From the NCBI RefSeq assembly GCF_030811595.1, contig NZ_JAUSRB010000002.1:5456001-5520000 (forward strand): 64,000 nt of DNA, given 5' to 3'. Positions 7,770 to 15,116 of this stretch are shown here, in pieces (position 1 is the stretch's first letter; every line of letters starts with the position of its first letter). The stretch is from Streptosporangium brasiliense. Lineage in GTDB: Bacteria; Actinomycetota; Actinomycetes; Streptosporangiales; Streptosporangiaceae. A program made the position numbers and the translations under genes. The notes under the pieces were generated by a model. It was not told where the DNA came from, made no database searches, and saw only the letters and a list, made by a program, of their open reading frames with translations.

Positions 7770-8968
7770 CACACGTCCTTGAGGGGGAACCGGGCATTGA
7801 CCTCGAATCCGCCCTCCGGACGCGGGCCGATCCTCAGGATTCCACCATAGAGGGCCACACGCTCGCGGATGCCGACCAGCCCGTGCCCGGTCCGGTCGGT
7901 GGCGGGGGCGGGCGGCTCGGCGCCGCGGCCGTCGTCCTCGACCTGTACGGCCAGCTCGCCCGGGCCCTGCCGGACCGTCACCCAGGCGCGGGCCCGGGGC
8001 CCCGCGTGCCGCAGGCTGTTGGTCAGCGCCTCCTGGACCAGCCGGTAGGCGGCCAGATCGACACCGGGCGGCAGCGGACCTCCCTCGGCCTCGATCCACA
8101 GCTGCGTCCGCAGGCCCGCCTCGCGCATCTGGTCGACCAGCGTGGGGATCTCCTGCACCCCCGGCTGGGGGCTGCGCTCGGCGGGCGCCGCGTCGGTCCT
8201 GAGCACGCCCACGATGTTGCGCATCTCGGCCATCGCGGTCCGGCCCATCTCCTCGATCGCCGACAGCGCCTCCCGGGCGCCGTCGGGGTTGGTGGCCAGC
8301 ACCCGGCGCGCCGCGGACGCCTGGACGGTCATCACGCTCACGTGGTGGGCGACCACGTCGTGCAGCTCGCGGGCGATGCGGGAGCGCTCCTCGGCCCTGG
8401 CCGCCCGCGTGTCGGACTCCCGGGCCCGTTCCGTCCGGGCGGCCCGCTCGCGCAGCTCGGCGAGGTAGGCCCGGCGCAGCCGGGCGCCCCGGCCGGCGAT
8501 CCACAGGGTCATGGTCAGCACGGCCACGAACAGGTGGGCCGTGCGGTCGGCGGGCCCGGTGACCGTCACCGCCAGGAGGGCGCGGCAGGTCAGGCTCAGC
8601 GCCAGCGCGCACAGGCTGAGCGCCAGGCCGCGGTGGGCGGCGACCGTGTAGACCAGCACCAGCGCGGCCACCCACAGCAGGGAGCCGCTCTGGTCCAGCG
8701 ACGCCAGCGTCACCTCGGCGAGGACGACCAGGAAGAGCATCGCGAACGGCCGGCTGCGGCGCAGCGCCGTGGACAGGCAGCCGGCCAGGGTCAGGGCGAG
8801 GCTCAGCGCGCCGGGCTCCCGGAGCCCGGCCGGGGCGTCGAAGCCGGCCAGGGAGGGGGCGTAGGCGCAGGGCACCGCGGCGGCCGCCAGCATCCCGGCC
8901 AGGACGGCGTCGGGGATCAGCGGGTGTCGGTGGAGCCAGGCCCGCAGGCCGTCCGGGGTGTTGCGCAC
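7769..8968 (-). CDS. Membrane sensor histidine kinase (HisKA_3/NarX-like)
   Basis: Sensor kinase of 399 residues from GTG 8968. Hydrophobic segments between residues 20 and 160 suggest four to six membrane helices with little extracytoplasmic domain. A coiled linker (160-195) leads to the HisKA_3 dimerisation box RIARELHDVVAHHVSVM with phosphoacceptor His203, then an HATPase_c domain with DDGRGAE and GHGLVGIRERVALYGG. It partners with the downstream response regulator. The signal is unknown; kinases of this layout often sense envelope stress. An imperfect inverted repeat ATCCCC...GGGGAT (9028-9052) lies upstream. Confidence 0.93.
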   Translation of the reverse strand: MRNTPDGLRAWLHRHPLIPDAVLAGMLAAAAVPCAYAPSLAGFDAPAGLREPGALSLALTLAGCLSTALRRSRPFAMLFLVVLAEVTLASLDQSGSLLWVAALVLVYTVAAHRGLALSLCALALSLTCRALLAVTVTGPADRTAHLFVAVLTMTLWIAGRGARLRRAYLAELRERAARTERARESDTRAARAEERSRIARELHDVVAHHVSVMTVQASAARRVLATNPDGAREALSAIEEMGRTAMAEMRNIVGVLRTDAAPAERSPQPGVQEIPTLVDQMREAGLRTQLWIEAEGGPLPPGVDLAAYRLVQEALTNSLRHAGPRARAWVTVRQGPGELAVQVEDDGRGAEPPAPATDRTGHGLVGIRERVALYGGILRIGPRPEGGFEVNARFPLKDV

Positions 8969-9127
8969 ACAATCAATTTAGGCGTCCCACTCTCACAGCC
9001 ACCCTGCTGCAGGGGGATATCGCCCTCATCCCCACGGATGACCCGCGGGGATCCGTACTGCGGACCGGTCCGGCGCCGGGCGCCGTCCCCGGGGCCTCTC
9101 ACGCCCTCGCGCGCCGGCCCGTGCCGC

Positions 9128-9997
9128 TCAGAGCTCGTCGGTGGCGGCCCTGGGCGCGCCGCGGGTGCTGCGCACGGTGTCGCCCGGCTGCCGCTCGGGC
9201 AGCGGCGGGGGAGTGCCGCCGAACTCCGGGCACAGCTCCTTGTAGCTGCACCAGTCGCACAGGCGGCCGGGCCTGGGGGGCCACTCGCCGGTCTCCATCG
9301 CCCGCTCGATGGCCGTCCACAGGGCCTGCACCTTGCGCTCGGTGGCGCGCAGGTCGGCCTCGTCGGGGGCGTAGCGCAGCACCTCGCCGCCGCCCCCCAG
9401 ATACATCAGCTGCAGCAGGCGGGGCACCGAGCCGTGCAACCGCCACAGCGTCAGCGCGTAGAACTTCATCTGGAACAGCGCCTTGGCCTCGAAGGCCGGT
9501 CCGGGAGCGCTGCCGGTCTTGTAGTCGACCACGCGCACCTCGCCGGTCGGCGCGACGTCCAGCCGGTCGATGTAGCCGCGCAGCATCAGGCCGCTGTCGA
9601 GCACCGCCTCCACGTACAGCTCGCGCTCGGCGGGCTCCAGGCAGGTGGGGTCCTCAAGGGTGAAGTAGCGCTCCAGCATGGAGCGGGCCTGGGACAGCCA
9701 CTGGGCCTGCTCCCGCTCGTCGGCGAACATGCCGCCGTAGGAGGGGTCCTCGGCCAGCAGCCTGCGCCACTGCGGCTCCAGCAGCTCCAGGGCCGCGGCG
9801 ACCGTGCGCCCGGGGGCGGGGAGGTCGTAGAGGCGCTCCAGCACCGAGTGGACCATCGTGCCGCGCACCGCGGCGGGCGACGGCGGCTCGGGCAGCCGGT
9901 CGATCACCCGGAAGCGGTAGAGCAACGGGCACGTCATGAAGTCACCGGCGCGGGAGGGCGACAGCGCTCCGATGATCGTGGGCTCGGTCAGTGACAT
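9128..9997 (-). CDS. RecB/Cas4-like PD-(D/E)XK nuclease with Fe-S cysteines
   Basis: Predicted single-strand exonuclease of about 289 residues. The nuclease core shows the His of TMVHSVLE, Asp of GYIDRLD and the DxK motif VVDYKTG. Cys in MTCPLLYRF near the N-terminus together with CDWCSYKELC near the C-terminus would bind an iron-sulfur cluster, as in Cas4 and AddB. I chose ATG 9997 because a TACAGT hexamer (10004-10009) lies 6 nt upstream, as expected for a leaderless message; GTG 10015 is the alternative. No cas genes or CRISPR repeats are nearby, so a DNA repair role is more likely than CRISPR adaptation. Confidence 0.88.
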   Translation of the reverse strand: MSLTEPTIIGALSPSRAGDFMTCPLLYRFRVIDRLPEPPSPAAVRGTMVHSVLERLYDLPAPGRTVAAALELLEPQWRRLLAEDPSYGGMFADEREQAQWLSQARSMLERYFTLEDPTCLEPAERELYVEAVLDSGLMLRGYIDRLDVAPTGEVRVVDYKTGSAPGPAFEAKALFQMKFYALTLWRLHGSVPRLLQLMYLGGGGEVLRYAPDEADLRATERKVQALWTAIERAMETGEWPPRPGRLCDWCSYKELCPEFGGTPPPLPERQPGDTVRSTRGAPRAATDEL

Positions 9998-10122
9998 GTC
10001 CGCACTGTAGGTCACACTGACGACAGTTTGTGCTCAAGGTGGCCTCGCGACGTCTGCGGACGGCCCGATGGCGCGTAGCATCAAGGCCGAAGGCGCAGCG
10101 AACGAGGAGTGGTGAGCCAGCG

Positions 10123-11253
10123 GTGAGCAGCGAGAGCCCGCGTCAGAACAGCCCAGGGCTGCGGATGGGCCGGCCGTTCGGCATCCCGGTCTACGTCTCG
10201 CCGACCTGGCTCATCGTGGCGGCGTTCATCACCTTCACCTACCAGCCCATCGTGATCGCCCAACTGCCCGAGCTGGCCGTCCCGACGACATATGCCGTGG
10301 CGCTGCTGTTCGCGGTGCTGCTGTACGTGTCGGTGCTGCTGCACGAGCTGGCGCACTGCGTGGTCGCCAGGATGTACGGCCTGCCGGTCCGCCGCATCAC
10401 GCTCTACCTGCTCGGCGGCGTCTCGGAGATCGAGCGCGAGCCGGAGACCCCGGGCCGGGAGTTCATGGTGGCCTTCGCCGGGCCGCTGCTCTCGCTCGGG
10501 CTGGCCGGGATCGGGTTCGCCGCCTACCAGGTCATCGACCCGGGCACCATCCTCGGGGTGCTGACCTTCCAGCTCTGGTTCGCCAACCTGATCGTCGGCA
10601 TCTTCAACCTCCTGCCGGGGCTGCCGCTCGACGGCGGGCGCATGCTCCGCGCCGGGGTCTGGAAGGCCACCCGCAACCCCGGCTCGGGCACGATCGCCGC
10701 CGCCTGGGTGGGCCGTGTGCTGGCCGTCGTCCTGGTCGCGGTGCCCGTCGGTCTGGCGCTGATGAGCGGGCAGACGCCGGGCTGGGAGCTCATCTGGTCG
10801 GTGCTGCTGGCCTCCTTCATCTGGCTCGGCGCCACCCAGGCGCTGCGCGGGGCCCGGGTCCGCGCCCGCATCCCGCAGGTCAACGCCCGCGCCCTGGCCC
10901 GGCGGGCCATCGCGGTGACCGGCGACGTGCCGCTGGCCGAGGCCCTGCGCCGGGCCGCGGAGGCCCAGGCGGGCGCGATGGTGGTGGTCGACCACGAGGG
11001 CCGTCCGACGGGGATCGTCAACGAGGTCGCGGTGGAGTCCACCCCGGAGAACCGCCGTCCCTGGGTGACGGCCGGCTCGCTGGCGCGCAGCCTCGAACCG
11101 TCGCTGGTGCTGGCCGCCGACCTGTCGGGGGAGTCCCTGATCGACGCCATGCGCGAGGCCCCGGCGGGGGAATACCTCCTCGTGGAACGCGGCGGCGAGA
11201 TCTTCGGAGTGCTGGCCACGTCGGATGTGAACCGGGTGTTCAGCGGGGTCTGA
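10123..11253 (+). CDS. M50 site-2 protease family metalloprotease with CBS-like tail
   Basis: Intramembrane zinc protease, about 376 residues from GTG 10123. The active-site helix has HELAH (in VLLHELAHCVVARMYG) and the second metal ligand motif is LLPGLPLDGGRM. Several membrane helices are visible between about residues 25 and 240. The C-terminal 120 residues resemble a pair of CBS modules that could sense adenine nucleotides. AGGAG lies 14 nt before the chosen GTG; an in-frame ATG-type start at 10030 would add a basic, non-conserved tail. Substrates may include anti-sigma factors, which is inference from the family. Confidence 0.9.
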   Translation: MSSESPRQNSPGLRMGRPFGIPVYVSPTWLIVAAFITFTYQPIVIAQLPELAVPTTYAVALLFAVLLYVSVLLHELAHCVVARMYGLPVRRITLYLLGGVSEIEREPETPGREFMVAFAGPLLSLGLAGIGFAAYQVIDPGTILGVLTFQLWFANLIVGIFNLLPGLPLDGGRMLRAGVWKATRNPGSGTIAAAWVGRVLAVVLVAVPVGLALMSGQTPGWELIWSVLLASFIWLGATQALRGARVRARIPQVNARALARRAIAVTGDVPLAEALRRAAEAQAGAMVVVDHEGRPTGIVNEVAVESTPENRRPWVTAGSLARSLEPSLVLAADLSGESLIDAMREAPAGEYLLVERGGEIFGVLATSDVNRVFSGV

Positions 11254-11415
11254 GCGAACCATCGGGGGACTTCGGGCGTCTCACTGGTTGCGTGCTGTGA
11301 CGAGGCGGCGGTGCGGGGGGAAGAACGCACCGTCCGTCCTCTCGTTTTCGGTGCGCACCACGACTAGTGTTCTGGACGACCTGACCGGTTGGCCATGTAG
11401 CTAAGGGACGCACAA

Positions 11416-12951
11416 TTGGCACCCCCCAACACGCCGGCGTCGGCCGGTGACCTCACTCCGGAGCTGATCAACACGCCCGAGTGGAGCGACCAGCTGGTCG
11501 CGGCAGCCGGGATCCCCATGTACGACATCCCCTTCCTGACGGTCGGCGGCGGCATGGGCTCCTTCGTGACGCTGGACTACCTGCGCGTCTACGGCGTGCC
11601 CACCTCCCAGATGCGGGTGGTCTCCAACATCGACCATCCGTGGCAGACCTACGAGTTCCTGACCAGGTGCTCGCAGATCCCCCGCTCCGAGCGGATCCGC
11701 TCCGACTCCTCCTCGCGCCCCGACAACCTCTGGGGCTTCCCCTCCTACGCCCTGCAGGAGACCTGGACCGACAAGACCCCGGCCTACCTGTGGCAGCTGC
11801 TGACCGAGCCGCTCCTGAACGACTACTGGACGCCGCGCGCCGGCACGGTCTTCGAGAGCCTCGAACGCGAGGCCAAGCGCATCAACTACTGGGACATGCT
11901 GGTCAAGGGCCAGGTCCGGATGGTCCGCCGCCGGGCTGGCGGCGGCTACTTCACCGTGGTCACCCCGCCGGAGGGCACGGCGCCGACCAAGCGGATCATC
12001 TTCCGCTCGCGCTTCGTGCACATCGCGATCGGTTACCCGGGTCTGAAGTTCCTGCCCGACCTGCAGGAGTTCCGTACCAAGCACGGTGACTACCAGCACG
12101 TGGTGAACGCCTACGAGCCGCACGAGCAGGTCTACGAGTTCCTCAAGACCCGGCCCGGCACGGTGGTCATCCGGGGCGGCGGCATCGTGGCCTCCCGCGT
12201 GCTGCAGCGCCTGTTCGACGACCGGGAGAAGTTCCGGCTGCAGACCCAGATCGTGCACATCTTCCGGACCTTCGTCAGCGGCTCCCACGGCCCGCACATC
12301 TGGGCGCGCCGCAAGGGCGGCGACGGCTGGGCCTACCAGGGCTTCAACTACCCCAAGTCGGTCTGGGGCGGCCAGCTCAAGGCGCAGATGCGCAAGCTGG
12401 AGGGGGCCGAGCGGGCCGCCAAGTACAAGGAGATGGGCGGCACCAACACCCCCTACCGCCGGCGCTGGCAGGAGCAGATGCGGGCGGGCCGCAGCGGCGG
12501 CTACTACCACCCGGTGCAGGGCACCGTGGACCGGGTGGAGCGCGCCCCCGACGGGCGGCTGGTCAGCTACGTGCGCAGCAGCGACGGCATCGTCCGCGAG
12601 CCGGTGGCCGACTACATCATCGACTGCACGGGTCTCGAGGCCGACATCGCCGAGCACCGGATCTACGAGGACCTGCTCCGGCACGGCGGGGCCTACCGCA
12701 ACCCGGTCGGACGGCTGGAGGTGGAGCGCCACTTCGAGGTGAAGGGTACGGCCAGCGGCGACGGCGCCCTGTACGCCTCCGGATCGGCGACGCTGGGCGG
12801 CTACTTCCCCGGTGTCGACACCTTCCTCGGGCTGCAGATCGCGGCCCAGGAGATCGCCGACGACCTGGCCAGACGGGGGTTCGTCCGCAAGATGGGACCG
12901 CTGCGGTCGACCTCGCAGTGGTTCAAATGGGCCTTCAACTCGCCGGTGTAA
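11416..12951 (+). CDS. Putative FAD/NAD(P)-binding oxidoreductase, first gene of an FHA-linked operon
   Basis: Cytoplasmic protein of 511 residues starting at TTG 11416. A dinucleotide-binding motif VGGGMGSFVTLDY lies near residue 44 and a second one, VIRGGGIVASRVLQRL, near residue 255. DCTGLEADI and GYFPGVDTFLGLQIAAQEI near the C-terminus resemble the closing FAD contacts of flavoprotein oxidoreductases. I do not recognise a characterised member. It is followed 13 nt later by a small membrane protein gene and then an FHA gene that overlaps it, so the three products probably act together. Substrate and reaction are unknown. Confidence 0.75.
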   Translation: MAPPNTPASAGDLTPELINTPEWSDQLVAAAGIPMYDIPFLTVGGGMGSFVTLDYLRVYGVPTSQMRVVSNIDHPWQTYEFLTRCSQIPRSERIRSDSSSRPDNLWGFPSYALQETWTDKTPAYLWQLLTEPLLNDYWTPRAGTVFESLEREAKRINYWDMLVKGQVRMVRRRAGGGYFTVVTPPEGTAPTKRIIFRSRFVHIAIGYPGLKFLPDLQEFRTKHGDYQHVVNAYEPHEQVYEFLKTRPGTVVIRGGGIVASRVLQRLFDDREKFRLQTQIVHIFRTFVSGSHGPHIWARRKGGDGWAYQGFNYPKSVWGGQLKAQMRKLEGAERAAKYKEMGGTNTPYRRRWQEQMRAGRSGGYYHPVQGTVDRVERAPDGRLVSYVRSSDGIVREPVADYIIDCTGLEADIAEHRIYEDLLRHGGAYRNPVGRLEVERHFEVKGTASGDGALYASGSATLGGYFPGVDTFLGLQIAAQEIADDLARRGFVRKMGPLRSTSQWFKWAFNSPV

Positions 12952-12964
12952 GGAGTAATCCCCC

Positions 12965-13402
12965 GTGGTTCCGACTCTGATGGGGCGCATCCAGACGCGC
13001 CTCTTCCTGCTCGCCACCGTGGGCGCGATCATCACGCTGCTGATCGTGCCGGTGCTGCCCAGCCTCTCCGGGCCGCTCGGCGACCGCTACGCCACCGGCT
13101 TCGTGGTCCTGGCCGCGGTCGCCGTGCTGGGGATCGGCTGGGAGCTGGTCTACCACTTCCTCATGCAGTTCCGATGGGAGAAGGACTGGCCGACGCTGTT
13201 CGGTTTGCTGACGCTCGTTCCCGAAGGTCTTCTGCTGTACTTTTTGCTACGGTCCGATGCAGCCGATTTCATCGACCCGGTCCCGCCGGCCGCGTTCTGG
13301 ACGCATTTCACGGTCGTCTGGGTATGCGTCTGGCTGGTGGCGAACGGTCCGATGCGCGTGCCGTTCATCCGATGGCGTTTTCGGGGAGGGAGAGTTCTGT
13401 GA
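12965..13402 (+). CDS. Small four-helix membrane protein, FHA-linked operon
   Basis: Protein of 145 residues with four predicted membrane helices (about 12-32, 43-63, 77-95, 112-130) and a basic C-terminus WRFRGGRVL. I do not recognise the family. AGGAG (12951-12955) is 9 nt before the GTG start. The gene sits between the flavoprotein and FHA genes; its last four bases GTGA hold the start of the FHA gene. It may anchor the complex at the membrane, which is inference from the operon. Confidence 0.8.
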   Translation: MVPTLMGRIQTRLFLLATVGAIITLLIVPVLPSLSGPLGDRYATGFVVLAAVAVLGIGWELVYHFLMQFRWEKDWPTLFGLLTLVPEGLLLYFLLRSDAADFIDPVPPAAFWTHFTVVWVCVWLVANGPMRVPFIRWRFRGGRVL

Positions 13403-14832
13403 CCGACGAGGGCTTCGGGGTGGTGCGTCCGCTTCCGGGCAACGGGCTGGTCGCCCACGTGGATGGCCTGCTGCTGGTGTGTGACGCGGCCGAGGCCGTC
13501 GTGGACGATCTGCTGGGGGCGCTGCGGGAGACCGCGGCCTCCGGCGGGGACGGCCGCGCGCTCGCCCGCCGGATCGCCCAGGTGCTGGCCGTCATGATGG
13601 GCGAGCCCGTGGCGTGCGCCGTCGCCGGTCCCGTCGCCGGGGGAGTGGCCGTGCTGGTCAGCGGCCCGGCGTACGCGTCGGTCACCGGTTCCGGTGGAGA
13701 GGTCCAGCTGGCCGGCCGTGACGCGCTCACCTGGTCCGATCGGCTGGTGCCCGGCCCGGTGACCCGGGTGGAGCTGCGCCTGCCCGACGCCGGCGCGGCG
13801 CACCCGCTCGCCCGGCTGGACAGCGGTGTGATCGTCGCCGGCGGGGTCTCGTGCGACCTGACCGAGGCCGGGGCGCCACCGGCCGCCCAGCGCTCCGCGT
13901 CCCGGGCGGAGGCCGCCGCGCCGGCCGCCCGGCCGCCGGCCGTACCGGTGGAGGTCGTCCCCGTGGAGGCCGTCCCTCAGACGGAGGCGCCGCAGGCCGC
14001 GGCGTATCCCGAGCGGCCGGCTCCGGCGGCCGACGGTCCGCCTCCGGCGCCCTATCCGATGAGCTCTCCCGAGCACTACCCTCCGGCCCCCGCCCCGCAG
14101 CCCGCGCCGGAGCCGCAGTTCTCCGCGCCCCCGGCGGCCTGGCAGCCCGACCCCGTCCCGGGTCCGCCGTCCGGGCCCCTGCCGGCCGCCGTCCCGCAGC
14201 AGGAGGAGGGGGAGGCCGCCAGGGTGAGCGGGATCGGCGGCGACCCCGTCGACGTCCGCGACCAGCCGTTCGAGTACGAACTGCTGACCCCGGGCGGTCC
14301 GCAGGCCGCGCCCGAGCCCCAGCCGTCCGGGCCGGAGCCGGCCGAGCCGGAGTCGCGGCCGCTGGTCTACGGGGTCGACTGCAAGAACGACCACTTCAAC
14401 GACCCCCGGGTGCCATACTGCGCGGTCTGCGGCATCGCGCTGGTGCAGCGCACGCTCGTCCCCTACAAGGGGCCGCGCCCGCCGCTGGGCGTGCTGCTCC
14501 TCGACGACGGCATGACGCTCCGCCTCGACACCGACTACCTGGTCGGCCGCGACCCCGAGCGGGCCCCCGAGGTCGCCGACGGCTCCGTCCGCCCCGCCAA
14601 GGTCACCAGTCCCGACGGCTCGGTGTCCCGCCGTCACCTGCGGGTGGCGCTGGACGGCTGGGACGTCAACCTGGTCGACCTGGGGTCGGTCAACGGCACC
14701 CAGATCCAGCCGCCGGGCGACCCCAACTTCTACGACATCCCGCCGAACGAGGCGGTGGCGATCCTGCCCGGCACGACCGTGCGGATCGGCGTCTCCCGCA
14801 CCATGCGCTACGAGTCGCACCGCAACCGCTAG
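13399..14832 (+). CDS. FHA-domain protein with proline-rich linker and zinc-finger-like motif
   Basis: Cytoplasmic protein of 477 residues. Residues 1-155 form an unrecognised globular domain (GLVAHVDGLLLVC..., later DRLVPGPVTRVELRL). A ~170-residue Pro/Ala-rich linker follows. Near residue 325 is CKNDHFNDPRVPYCAVCG, which could bind zinc. The C-terminal FHA domain (about 370-475) has GRDPER, SRRHLRV and SVNGT, the phosphothreonine-binding residues. It should recognise a phosphorylated partner, perhaps a product of one of the Ser/Thr kinases in the window (inference). The start GTG 13399 overlaps the upstream stop. Confidence 0.85.
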   Translation: MTDEGFGVVRPLPGNGLVAHVDGLLLVCDAAEAVVDDLLGALRETAASGGDGRALARRIAQVLAVMMGEPVACAVAGPVAGGVAVLVSGPAYASVTGSGGEVQLAGRDALTWSDRLVPGPVTRVELRLPDAGAAHPLARLDSGVIVAGGVSCDLTEAGAPPAAQRSASRAEAAAPAARPPAVPVEVVPVEAVPQTEAPQAAAYPERPAPAADGPPPAPYPMSSPEHYPPAPAPQPAPEPQFSAPPAAWQPDPVPGPPSGPLPAAVPQQEEGEAARVSGIGGDPVDVRDQPFEYELLTPGGPQAAPEPQPSGPEPAEPESRPLVYGVDCKNDHFNDPRVPYCAVCGIALVQRTLVPYKGPRPPLGVLLLDDGMTLRLDTDYLVGRDPERAPEVADGSVRPAKVTSPDGSVSRRHLRVALDGWDVNLVDLGSVNGTQIQPPGDPNFYDIPPNEAVAILPGTTVRIGVSRTMRYESHRNR

Positions 14833-14837
14833 CCGGT

Positions 14838-14877
14838 CCGGCCGGGCGGCACGGCCCACGCCGTGCCGCCCGGCCGG
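14838..14877 (+). terminator. Perfect 18 bp hairpin after the FHA operon
   Basis: Arms 14838-14855 and 14860-14877 are exact reverse complements with a CCAC loop. It starts 6 nt after the FHA stop codon. There is no T-tract, as is common for actinobacterial terminators. Confidence 0.85.
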
Positions 14878-14880
14878 CCG

Positions 14881-15090
14881 CCACGAGTCGCCGGCCGCCT
14901 CCATGTCGCGCAGTCCGGCCACGACCGCCGCCGTGTCCTCCAGCGCGTGGCCCCACGACCACGGGCCGCCCACGTCCCGCGGACTGCGATGGTGGAACAC
15001 CAGGGACGCGTAGCCCGCACGCACCCGCGCCACCGCCGTCGCCGCGCACCACGACAGCTCCGGCGCGGATGAGCACGCCGAGGTCCACAC
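14881..15090 (-). pseudogene. Possible gene remnant between the FHA operon and helR
   Basis: On the minus strand a frame from GTG 15090 reads like coding sequence (WCAATAVARVRAGYASLVFH, then WSWGHALEDTAAVVAGLRD) with strong GC preference at third codon positions. It has no stop codon and runs into the terminator hairpin and the antisense of the FHA gene. I do not recognise the family. It may be the 5' remnant of a truncated gene, or chance in GC-rich DNA. The 238 bp gap shows nothing else. Confidence 0.25.
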
Positions 15091-15116
15091 CGGGAGCGGG
15101 GGCCGTCCGGCCGACG

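Noticed and set aside
9128-9997. Cas4 nuclease as sign of a CRISPR system.
   Set aside because: The fold and cysteines fit Cas4-like nucleases generally, but there is no cas1/cas2 and no repeat-spacer array in the window; the 51, 57 and 60 bp repeats have no unique spacers.
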